NCBI GenBank assembly: GCA_017436865.1 | Contig: JAFSCH010000097.1 | Coordinates: forward strand, 1 to 35,116 | DNA from: Lachnospiraceae bacterium | GTDB lineage: Bacteria > Bacillota > Clostridia > Lachnospirales > Lachnospiraceae | DNA length: 35,116 bases | Reading direction: 5' to 3' | In this document: positions 8,113-15,263 of the stretch, piece after piece | How positions within the stretch are numbered: position 1 is the stretch's first letter | How the letters are laid out: each line of letters begins with the position of its first letter | Notes under the pieces: model-generated | Databases searched by the model: none | What the model was told of the DNA's origin: nothing | Seen by the model: the letters and a program-made list of their open reading frames with translations, nothing else | Made by a program: the position numbers and the translations under genes

Positions 8113-8964
8113 ATGGCAGGTAAATTGTATTTGTGTGCAACACCAATCGGTAATTTGCAGGATATGACGCCACGCGTTAGAGAGACTTTGGAAGCAGTTG
8201 ATTTGATTGCAGCAGAGGATACAAGAAACAGCATTAAGCTTTTAAATCATTTTGAGATTAAGACACCAATGACGAGCTATCATGAATATAATAAAGTAGA
8301 AAAGGCAAAATATCTCATAGAACAAATGCAGGAGGGGAAAAATATTGCATTGATTACTGATGCAGGAACTCCTGCAATATCAGATCCGGGTGAAGTATTG
8401 GTTGCAATGTGCTATGAAGCAGGAATTACGGTTACATCACTTCCAGGACCGGCTGCTTGTATTACAGCACTTACCCTTTCCGGATTAAGTACTAGAAGAT
8501 TTTGCTTCGAAGCTTTTCTACCGTCAGATAAAAAAGAAAAAAGGGATGTGCTGGAGGATTTAAAAAGAGAGTCTAGGACGATTATTCTTTATGAGGCACC
8601 ACATCATTTAGTGAGAACATTAGAAGAATTGTATGAAGCTCTTGGGAATCGTAGGGTTACATTATGCAGAGAACTCACAAAACGTTTTGAAACAATTCTT
8701 CCGACTACTTTTGAGGATGCATTAGAAATGTATCAGGAGGAGGAGCCAAGAGGAGAATATGTGCTCGTAGTGGAAGGAAAGAGTCATGAGGACTTTAAAA
8801 AGGAGCAGGAAGCGGACTGGCAGTCGATTTCCATAGAGGAACATATGGCTATTTATGAGCAAAAAGGAATGGATCATAAGGAAGCTATGAAACTTGTTGC
8901 AAAAGATAGAGGAATCTCAAAAAGGGATGTCTATCAATATCTTTTAAAAAGTGTTGACAAATAG
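8113..8964 (+). CDS. rsmI: 16S rRNA 2'-O-ribose C1402 methyltransferase
   Basis: RsmI methylates the 2'-OH of C1402 in 16S rRNA using SAM. The N-terminal tetrapyrrole-methylase-like fold is evident from LYLCATPIGNLQDMT, AAEDTR, SYHEYN, the SAM-site stretch LITDAGTPAISDPG near residues 77-90, and SLPGPAA. The protein has 283 residues, normal for the family. GAGAGGA (8096-8103) precedes the ATG at 8113. It occupies the usual place after the trmN6 homologue. The promoter of the next gene lies in its last codons. Confidence 0.96.
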   Translation: MAGKLYLCATPIGNLQDMTPRVRETLEAVDLIAAEDTRNSIKLLNHFEIKTPMTSYHEYNKVEKAKYLIEQMQEGKNIALITDAGTPAISDPGEVLVAMCYEAGITVTSLPGPAACITALTLSGLSTRRFCFEAFLPSDKKEKRDVLEDLKRESRTIILYEAPHHLVRTLEELYEALGNRRVTLCRELTKRFETILPTTFEDALEMYQEEEPRGEYVLVVEGKSHEDFKKEQEADWQSISIEEHMAIYEQKGMDHKEAMKLVAKDRGISKRDVYQYLLKSVDK

Positions 8965-8982
8965 GAGTGGGAATACTATACT
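8954..8982 (+). promoter_or_regulatory. sigma-A promoter for acpP
   Basis: TTGACA at 8954-8959 is followed after exactly 17 bases by TATACT at 8977-8982. The -35 overlaps the 3' end of rsmI. This is the best consensus promoter in the window and sits about 35 bases before the acyl carrier protein gene. Confidence 0.8.
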
Positions 8983-9018
8983 TCGTATTGTCAATCAACG
9001 GAAGAAAGGAGTGTTGAA

Positions 9019-9252
9019 ATGGAAAGAGTATTTGAAATCATTGAGGAACAGTTACATTTAACAGGTGTTCAGATTACAGAAGATTCATCATTTAAGGATG
9101 ATTTAGGAGCTGACTCTATAGATTTAGTTGAATTAGTAATGGCATTTGAAGATGAGTTCGGTGTAGAAGTATCTTACGAAGAATTAGAGAAGAAGGTTAA
9201 GACTGTTGGCGATGCAATCGAGTTCTTAAGAGAGCAGGGTGCTGATATTTAA
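9019..9252 (+). CDS. acpP: acyl carrier protein
   Basis: This 77-residue acidic protein carries growing acyl chains in fatty acid synthesis on a phosphopantetheine arm. The attachment serine is in DLGADSIDLVELVM, near residue 36. AAAGGAG (9005-9011) precedes the ATG at good spacing. The gene is monocistronic: its own promoter overlaps the end of rsmI and a terminator follows its stop. No other fatty acid genes are adjacent, so it may be either the main ACP or a paralogue. Confidence 0.93.
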   Translation: MERVFEIIEEQLHLTGVQITEDSSFKDDLGADSIDLVELVMAFEDEFGVEVSYEELEKKVKTVGDAIEFLREQGADI

Positions 9253-9278
9253 GCAGAGTCTGACATATATGGAATGCA

Positions 9279-9308
9279 AAGAGATCCTAAATAGGGGTCT
9301 CTTTTTTA
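9279..9308 (+). terminator. intrinsic terminator of acpP
   Basis: AAGAGATCC pairs with GGGTCTCTT around a 7-base loop and is followed by a T-run. It lies 26 bases after the acpP stop. Confidence 0.85.
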
Positions 9309-9464
9309 TTCCATAGGAAAGTGCTGTAGCGTAGTGGCAGTTAGACAAGAATTTCGTAAGAAATTCTTGCCAAAGTGCGTGCGCTGGCACGCACTATTTG
9401 TTCTATATTAGTAGTTAGTAATAAATTTGCTATCTGTTTATCAAGAGTACAGGATAGTTACAAT
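9309..9464. repeat. partial palindromic element with two perfect hairpins (copy E)
   Basis: ATTCCATAGGAAA at the left is identical to the middle of copy A, and the right end GTACAGGATAGTTACAAT matches copy A's right end at 16 of 18 bases. The left inverted repeat is missing, cut where the acpP terminator begins. The internal hairpins differ from those of copies A-C: CAAGAATTTC-GTAA-GAAATTCTTG (9346-9369) and AGTGCGTGC-GCTG-GCACGCACT (9374-9395), both perfect. No gene is seen between 9253 and 9512. Confidence 0.55.
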
Positions 9465-9512
9465 ATTTGTAAGAAATAAAGCATAGAATAAATAAAATAG
9501 ATATTTAGGTAA

Positions 9513-10187
9513 ATGAATATGATGAATTATTTATGGGGTGGCATGTTGGTTATTGGTATTGTGTATGGTGCACTTACTGGTAATATGCAGGCAATTACGG
9601 ACTCAGTATTAAACTCTACAAAAGAAGCTGTAACATTAAGTGTTGCTATGCTTGGAATTGTTTCTTTTTGGAGCGGATTGATGGAGGTAGCAGTGGATGC
9701 AGGGGTGATGGAATCCATGATGAGATTGCTAAATCCGTTTTTACATTTTTTATTTCCAAAGATTCCAAGTGGTCATGCGGCATTAAATGCAATAGGTGTT
9801 AATTTTGTTGCTAATATTTTAGGACTTGGCTGGGCAGCAACTCCGGCAGGACTAAAAGCAATGAAGGAGTTGGCACAGTTGGAAAGGGAACGGGGAAATA
9901 AAGCATTTTATGGAGAAGAAATAAGAATTAATAAAAAAGAGGATAACTTGATAGAAAACAGAATTGCAAGTAATGAAATGTGTACTTTTCTAGTTATGAA
10001 TATTTCGTCTTTGCAGCTAATACCAGTTAACGTAATTGCGTATCGAAGTCAATATGGCAGTGTAAATCCTGCAAGTATTATTTTGCCGGGAATAATAGCA
10101 ACATTAATAAATACAGTAGTAGCTGTAATATATTGCAAAATGGTAAGTATTCAGGACAGGTCGAAGAACTTATTGCTGAGACCGTAA
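9513..10187 (+). CDS. spmA: spore maturation protein A
   Basis: This integral membrane protein of about 224 residues belongs to the nucleoside-recognition (Gate) family. SpmA with SpmB is needed for dehydration of the spore core. Typical segments are TKEAVTLSVAMLGIVSFWSG, HFLFPKIPSGHAALNAIG with ILGLGWAATPAGLKAM, and the C-terminal segment PASIILPGIIATLINTVVAV. In-frame ATGs at 9513, 9519 and 9522 are available; AGGT at 9507-9510 best suits 9519 or 9522. Its usual partner spmB is not next to it but 9.1 kb downstream on the same strand. Both look intact, so function may persist from separate transcripts. Confidence 0.9.
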   Translation: MNMMNYLWGGMLVIGIVYGALTGNMQAITDSVLNSTKEAVTLSVAMLGIVSFWSGLMEVAVDAGVMESMMRLLNPFLHFLFPKIPSGHAALNAIGVNFVANILGLGWAATPAGLKAMKELAQLERERGNKAFYGEEIRINKKEDNLIENRIASNEMCTFLVMNISSLQLIPVNVIAYRSQYGSVNPASIILPGIIATLINTVVAVIYCKMVSIQDRSKNLLLRP

Positions 10188-10266
10188 GAGTATGATATAA
10201 GAGTGCAAAAAGCTTATTGAAAAGCAATTCGGAATACTTTTTATATGTTACAGTTATTGTTAAAAA

Positions 10267-10399
10267 GTAACTATTCAGTAGGAATACGCATTTACTGCGG
10301 ATTCCGTGAGAAAATGTAGAATGATTAAGCAAAAATCCATTTGTGAAGCAAATTTAGGATGGATTTTTGCCTGTAATTATGAAGGTACTGAATAATTAC
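10267..10399. repeat. palindromic intergenic element, copy B, with 8-bp flanking repeat
   Basis: This is the clearest copy, 133 bp long. The ends GTAACTATTCAGTA and TACTGAATAATTAC are inverted repeats matching at 13 of 14 positions. Internal hairpin one is GGAATACGCA/TGCGGATTCC and hairpin two is GCAAAAATCCAT/ATGGATTTTTGC. GTTAAAAA lies directly outside both ends (10259-10266 and 10400-10407), as expected for a target-site duplication. It sits between spmA and the promoter of the zinc-ribbon operon. Confidence 0.85.
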
Positions 10400-10417
10400 G
10401 TTAAAAATAATAATAAC

Positions 10418-10446
10418 TTGTATACATTTTAAATAGATGATAAAAT
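10418..10446 (+). promoter_or_regulatory. sigma-A-type promoter of the envelope operon
   Basis: TTGTAT at 10418-10423 and TAAAAT at 10441-10446 are separated by 17 bases. They lie 87 bases upstream of the zinc-ribbon gene and just outside the copy B repeat, so this operon has its own promoter independent of spmA. Confidence 0.5.
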
Positions 10447-10532
10447 TAATAGAATAGCACAAAAATGCTCAGAGAGCGTTAGAACAAAAGAATAATGCAT
10501 ACAAGTGCTTAGAAACTAATGAGGAGGATAAA

Positions 10533-10931
10533 ATGGCAAGCTTTAGAGAATCGTTATCGAAAGGATTAACTACCATAAATGTTAAGACAAATAATTTTAT
10601 GGAAGAGTCTAAGTGCAAAACGTATATTTCAACGTTAGAAAAGGAAATTCGTGATTTGAAATTAAATCTAGGTGATATCATGTATGGAAGCTGGCTTTCT
10701 GGTGAGTCAGATGAAACTGCACTTCAGACAATTATGGAACAAATAAAGCAGAAATACGAAGAAATAGAGCAGCAGAAAAAGATAATGGAACAGCTAACTA
10801 TTTCAGAACAACAAATTCTGGGAACAGGATCAAATGTGCAGACTGGCGCAATGATTTATTGTGCACAGTGTGGTGCACAGAATGCATCAAATTATAAATT
10901 CTGTTGTAAATGCGGAAAAGCTTTAGGATAA
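10533..10931 (+). CDS. coiled-coil zinc-ribbon protein
   Basis: This 132-residue protein has a helical, charged region at about residues 25-100 that is probably a coiled coil, and a C-terminal zinc ribbon of the form YCAQCGAQN..FCCKCGKAL. The two CxxC pairs bind one zinc. There is no membrane segment. GAGGAGG (10521-10527) is ideally spaced from the ATG. It is the first gene of a five-gene cluster coding mainly for membrane and secreted proteins. Small zinc-ribbon proteins of this sort occur next to membrane proteins in Clostridia, but their role is not known to me. An adaptor role on the inner face of the membrane is only a guess. Confidence 0.75.
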   Translation: MASFRESLSKGLTTINVKTNNFMEESKCKTYISTLEKEIRDLKLNLGDIMYGSWLSGESDETALQTIMEQIKQKYEEIEQQKKIMEQLTISEQQILGTGSNVQTGAMIYCAQCGAQNASNYKFCCKCGKALG

Positions 10932-10964
10932 AGAATTTACATAAGAAGAGAGAGGAGATAAAAT

Positions 10965-12923
10965 ATGAAATTTGATCCAATTACAGGGGAATTGATAAAT
11001 GATACCCTGGAGAATGAAGTACAAGAGCAGATTGTACAGAAGCAAGAAAATATGGCTTTTGATCCTATTACAGGGGAATTAGTTTCTAAAAGTGCAGAGG
11101 AGCAGGCTGGAGAAAAAGAAGCTACAGTAGTAGAGACATCTGTAAAAGAGGAAACGGTAATTGTACATGAGCCGGTAAAAGAAGAGACTATAGTAGAGGA
11201 ACATGTGAAAGAGGAATCTGTATTAATAGAACAGACTGTATCAGAGCTACCTCAGTCAGGTGAAGGATTTGATCCAATGACAGGTCAACCAATAGGTCAG
11301 CAGACACAGTCAAGTGGAGGATTTGACCCAGTGACAGGTCAGCCAATAGGTCAGCAGACACAGTCAAGTGGAGGATTTGACCCAATGACAGGTCAGCCAA
11401 TAGGTCAGCAAACACAGTCAAGTGGAGGATTTGATCCAATGACAGGTCAGCCAATAGGTCAGCAGACACAGTCAAGTGGAGGATTTGATCCAATGACAGG
11501 TCAGCCATTAGAGCAGCAGACACAGTCAAGTGGAGGATTTGATCCAATGACAGGTCAGCCATTAAGCCAGCAGCCCCAACAAGAAAAGAAGAGTAAAAAC
11601 AAGATGTTGCCAGTGATAGGTGCGGTTGTTGCAGTAGTAGCTGTATTAGTATTAGTTGTTGGTTTATTTGTTAGTGGAGTATTTTCCGGACCAGCTGGAC
11701 AAATAAGAAGAGCAACCCTAAAAACATTTAAAGAGATGCCTCATTTTGTACAGGATTTACAAGGGCTTAGTATGTTAGCAGATGATAAATATACTCTTGG
11801 GGTAAAGATGACAATGGAAGAGGAGAGTATAGAAGCTGAATTGCGTTCTAAGGCTTCCGAAAAACAGATTTATGCTAAAATAAATGTTGATGATGTTCCT
11901 GAAATGACTCTTCTTGCAGGAATTAATGAAAGCGAAGTAAAGCTTCAGATTCCTGAATTACTTGATCAGGTTTTAGTATATAATTTTAAAGACAAGAATA
12001 AGGGCTATATAACGGAAGAGGCTGACGAAGAAAGTCTTGAAATGATAAATTCCTTATTAGAAGACATAAATGCTGGTAGCATGAAGTCAAAAAAATATTC
12101 TGCAGAACTTTGCGAAGTTTTCTTAAAAGAATTTAACTCTTTAGAATTTGAAAAGGCAGATAAAGAACAGTATCGTGTTGACGGAGAAAAGAGAAACTGT
12201 AAAGGCTACATAACCAAGATCAAAGAAAAGAATGTAGTAAACATCATTGATGGAGTGGAAAAAGTAGTTAATAAGTATATAGATGAGAGCATGAAAGATG
12301 CCTTAGAAGAGTCAGGAGATAGCTTGGAAGATCTCTTTGATGATATGCGTGATGATGTTGAAGATATGGAAGATATTGAGATTAGTTTTTATCTTTATAG
12401 GGGCATGCTTGCCAGCATTAAGATGGAAAATACGGATACAGATGCTACAATGGAAGTATTATTTAAGGGCGGAGATTATCGTGCACAAAATATTGAGCTT
12501 GTAGAAGAGAATGATTATGGTGAGAGTAGCTTTGAAATGAAGGGATCTGTATCTGATTCAACAGAAAAATTCAAATTTATCAGCAATGGTAATAAGGATA
12601 GCGCATTAGAAATTAAGTATGACTATAAGAGCGGAGATTTTGAAGTTCAACAGGATAGTTATACAGATATTGATATAAAGGGAAATCTCAAGAGTTCTGC
12701 TTCTGATCTTGTGGTCAAGTTTGAAAAGTATGAGTATGGATATGATACGCTTGATGGTGCGGAACTGGAGATAACATTGTCTAACCGTGTTAAAATGGGC
12801 AAGTTTAAAGGAAAAGAGTTTGATTTAGGAAATGCTTCAGAAGAAGATATGGAAGATTTTGCAGAGGATCTGGAAGATGCTATGTATGACAATGATTTAG
12901 AAGATTTAATGGAATATTTCTAA
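10965..12923 (+). CDS. membrane protein with FDPxTG repeats and extracellular domain
   Basis: This is a 652-residue protein of unknown function. The N-terminal, presumably cytoplasmic part (residues 1-205) has two FDPITGEL motifs near residues 3 and 32, then an acidic stretch, then six tandem 18-residue units of the form GGFDPMTGQPIGQQTQSS. A single membrane helix follows at about residues 212-236 (PVIGAVVAVVAVLVLVVGLF). The remaining 410 residues would lie outside the cell; they are acidic with alternating short strands and resemble no domain I can name with confidence. The C-terminus is very acidic (EDLEDAMYDNDLEDLMEYF). A good ribosome site lies upstream. It is 33 bases after the zinc-ribbon gene and before the pseudokinase gene, from which an intercistronic hairpin separates it. 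Confidence 0.75.
   Translation: MKFDPITGELINDTLENEVQEQIVQKQENMAFDPITGELVSKSAEEQAGEKEATVVETSVKEETVIVHEPVKEETIVEEHVKEESVLIEQTVSELPQSGEGFDPMTGQPIGQQTQSSGGFDPVTGQPIGQQTQSSGGFDPMTGQPIGQQTQSSGGFDPMTGQPIGQQTQSSGGFDPMTGQPLEQQTQSSGGFDPMTGQPLSQQPQQEKKSKNKMLPVIGAVVAVVAVLVLVVGLFVSGVFSGPAGQIRRATLKTFKEMPHFVQDLQGLSMLADDKYTLGVKMTMEEESIEAELRSKASEKQIYAKINVDDVPEMTLLAGINESEVKLQIPELLDQVLVYNFKDKNKGYITEEADEESLEMINSLLEDINAGSMKSKKYSAELCEVFLKEFNSLEFEKADKEQYRVDGEKRNCKGYITKIKEKNVVNIIDGVEKVVNKYIDESMKDALEESGDSLEDLFDDMRDDVEDMEDIEISFYLYRGMLASIKMENTDTDATMEVLFKGGDYRAQNIELVEENDYGESSFEMKGSVSDSTEKFKFISNGNKDSALEIKYDYKSGDFEVQQDSYTDIDIKGNLKSSASDLVVKFEKYEYGYDTLDGAELEITLSNRVKMGKFKGKEFDLGNASEEDMEDFAEDLEDAMYDNDLEDLMEYF
11265..11577 (+). 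repeat. 54-bp tandem repeat coding for the FDPxTG units
   Basis: Units begin at 11265, 11319, 11373, 11427, 11481 and 11535; the last is incomplete. Each is 54 bases (18 residues). They are nearly identical in DNA, including at silent positions, which suggests recent expansion or ongoing homogenisation. The minus strand of this array stays open for more than 120 codons purely because of the repeat. Confidence 0.95.
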
Positions 12924-12939
12924 GCAGCATAGGAACTAT

Positions 12940-12993
12940 AATTGCCAAAAGGAAGGTAAGGTTATGAAATCCTTCCTTCTGGCAATTTGTTTT
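12940..12993 (+). terminator. intercistronic terminator-like hairpin
   Basis: AATTGCCAAAAGGAAGG (12940-12956) pairs with CCTTCCTTCTGGCAATT (12971-12987), with one A-C mismatch, and is followed by TGTTTTG. It lies between the FDPxTG gene and the pseudokinase gene. It could be a partial terminator that lowers expression of the downstream genes, or an mRNA-stabilising hairpin. Confidence 0.6.
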
Positions 12994-13015
12994 GAAAGGA
13001 AAAGGGAGAGAGAAC

Positions 13016-15250
13016 ATGGATATGAAAAATACAAGTCATTTAAGTGTAAATACAACCTTAGGTAGTAGATATGTGGTAGGCCTTGTTTTAGGAAATAACC
13101 ATCTTGGTCTTACCTATATGGGATATGATAATGTGTTAAATAAAAAAATTGCAATTAAAGAATATTTTCCGGAAGAAATTGCAACAAGAAATGAGAATAT
13201 TGTATCGGGAAAGGATTCTTTTGCGGAGGGATTACAGAAGTTTATTCAGGAAGGTAATATCTTAAAAGCAAAGAAAAGTCTTTCAGGTATTGTAGAAGTA
13301 TTCGATGTACTGGAAGAAAATGGAACTGCTTATATAATTATGGAGTATGTAGAAGGAACAAGTCTTGAGGAAATCGTAAAAGGTGGAAGACTATTTCCAA
13401 TGCAGAGAATGCAAGATTTATTAGAGCCTGTATTAAAGTCTTTATATGAATTACATGAAGCAGGCTTGGTTCACCAAAATATTTCATCGGATAATTTGAT
13501 TTTTACCAATGAAGGAACTTTGAAATTAATTGGATTTGGCTGTCAGGAAGGCATCGTATCGGATAAGTGCAGAGGATATGCGCCAGTGGAACAGTATGAA
13601 AAGCAAGACAATAGAAAACCAAGCATTGATGTTTATGCTATATGTGCTGTTATATATCGTTGCATTACAGGAAAAATCCCTGTAGAGGCATCCAAAAGAA
13701 AGGAACAGGAGGAACTTCTTACTCCGAGTAGCATGGGTATAGAGGTTAGTGAAGTACAGGAAGCTGTTATTATGATGGGACTTTCTATTAAAGCTGAAAA
13801 GAGGCTTCAGGGAATAAAGGCATTGTATCGTGCACTGTATGGTACTGCAATGAATAGTGAGATAAAGGTGGAGACTAGTACAACACCAGTAAAGGAAGAA
13901 ATTAAGGAAAAACCGATAACAGAAAAGGTAATAAAATCAGAAGATAAGAAAGAACCAGTAATAGAAAACACAGCAGAACCAAAAGCTAAGGAAGAGCCGG
14001 CAACAATAAAGCTGGCAGATACACAAGTGTATGAATCACAACAGCCAACACCAATGCAGCAGCCTGTTCAGATGGATGTACAAAAATCTGGAAAAAAGGA
14101 AAAGAAAAAAGGAGCAAATAAAGGTCTTATTATAGGAATTTGTGTTGCTCTTGTATTATTCGTCGTAGTCATTGGTGGAGTGCTTGTGGCATTCAGATTG
14201 TATTCAGGAAAGATTTCAACAAAGTTAATGGTGAACAAGACAACAGAAAATGTAGAAACATCAGAAACAACAGAAACTGTTGTAGAAGAGTCTGTTGCAG
14301 CAGAAAAAGTTAATAAACTTCAAGAGATTAAGGATACACTGGCAAAGAAAGACTATATTGGTGCTATTGATATGGTAACTGCTCTTTCAGATGAAGAAAA
14401 GGCGACTTGCGATGAAACAGAGATAGCATCTGTTTTAAAAGAAGCTGTAGAAGGTGTAAAAAGTTCACTTATTACAGAAATTGATGATTATGTAAATGCT
14501 GCAAACTATACGGAAGCATTTTCTGTTATTACAGATGGCATTACTTATTTTGGCATGCTTGGTGAAAAAGAAGCGCTAGCTGACTTGGCGGATACTCAGT
14601 TCTTAAAAGATAAGGAAAAAGAGGTTCAGCAAAAGCATAAAGACTATTTGAATACAACAGCAGAAAGTTGTGCAAATCAGGCAGATGAAGCAGGTATGGA
14701 AGCGGCTTTAGCGGATTTGGCTTCTTATTTAGAGACAGAGGAGCTGGAAGCAAAGAAAACAAAGTGTTATGGAAAGCTTGTAGTTGCAAAGATGACACAG
14801 ATGAGAAATAATGGTTCGTCTACAGAGGAAATTCTTGCTTTTATTAAAGACAATCTTGCTAAGACAGGAAATAACTGTTGGGTTCTTGAGTTCTGGGATT
14901 ATTATAATACAGTATATGCAATGGAAAGTGGTAAGGGAATCTCAACAGATACAACAATTAAACATGCATCTAAGGAGGGATATCTTTTAGAGTATAGTAA
15001 TACAAAGAATCTCACGAAAGATGATATTAAGCATTTATCAGAGTATGAATTATATCTTTCATTATATGAGATTTATGCTCGTCATGGAAGAGGATTCAAT
15101 GATGCATCTGTAACTTCATATTTTTCTCAGTATGACTGGTATCAGGAAACTACTAGACCGGAAGTATTTGATGAATCAATTTTAAATGAATATGAGAAGT
15201 ATAATAGAGACCTTATTATTGAATACCAATATGAGAAGGGTTATCGTTAG
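13016..15250 (+). CDS. transmembrane Ser/Thr pseudokinase with C-terminal YARHG domain
   Basis: The 744-residue protein has an N-terminal protein-kinase fold (about residues 15-280), a membrane helix at about 370-392, and an extracellular part ending in a YARHG domain that contains the literal motif YARHG plus FSQYDWY. The kinase keeps the ATP-anchoring lysine K48 (IAIKEYFPEE) and the activation-segment motif GYAPVEQY. The catalytic loop, however, reads HQN (H153-N155) in place of HRD, and the metal-binding DFG reads GFG (G173-G175). Both catalytic aspartates are therefore missing and the protein is predicted to be a pseudokinase. The start at 13016 is preferred over an upstream TTG because GGGAGAG lies just before it. 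It is the central gene of the envelope operon. A scaffold or ATP-sensing role is inference. Confidence 0.85.
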   Translation: MDMKNTSHLSVNTTLGSRYVVGLVLGNNHLGLTYMGYDNVLNKKIAIKEYFPEEIATRNENIVSGKDSFAEGLQKFIQEGNILKAKKSLSGIVEVFDVLEENGTAYIIMEYVEGTSLEEIVKGGRLFPMQRMQDLLEPVLKSLYELHEAGLVHQNISSDNLIFTNEGTLKLIGFGCQEGIVSDKCRGYAPVEQYEKQDNRKPSIDVYAICAVIYRCITGKIPVEASKRKEQEELLTPSSMGIEVSEVQEAVIMMGLSIKAEKRLQGIKALYRALYGTAMNSEIKVETSTTPVKEEIKEKPITEKVIKSEDKKEPVIENTAEPKAKEEPATIKLADTQVYESQQPTPMQQPVQMDVQKSGKKEKKKGANKGLIIGICVALVLFVVVIGGVLVAFRLYSGKISTKLMVNKTTENVETSETTETVVEESVAAEKVNKLQEIKDTLAKKDYIGAIDMVTALSDEEKATCDETEIASVLKEAVEGVKSSLITEIDDYVNAANYTEAFSVITDGITYFGMLGEKEALADLADTQFLKDKEKEVQQKHKDYLNTTAESCANQADEAGMEAALADLASYLETEELEAKKTKCYGKLVVAKMTQMRNNGSSTEEILAFIKDNLAKTGNNCWVLEFWDYYNTVYAMESGKGISTDTTIKHASKEGYLLEYSNTKNLTKDDIKHLSEYELYLSLYEIYARHGRGFNDASVTSYFSQYDWYQETTRPEVFDESILNEYEKYNRDLIIEYQYEKGYR

Positions 15251-15263
15251 GAAGGAGTAACAT

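Noticed and set aside
11188-11562. Minus-strand open frame of 124 codons with a regular repeat pattern
   Set aside because: It is the reverse complement of the 54-bp FDPxTG repeat array; a repeat whose length is a multiple of three keeps the other strand open too. There is no ribosome site or family similarity.
11265-11577. Possible CRISPR-like array
   Set aside because: The 54-bp units are contiguous, have no unique spacers, and are in frame within a coding sequence.
12992-13015. TTG start for the pseudokinase gene
   Set aside because: The TTG lies at the base of the upstream hairpin with no ribosome site; GGGAGAG is correctly placed for the ATG at 13016.
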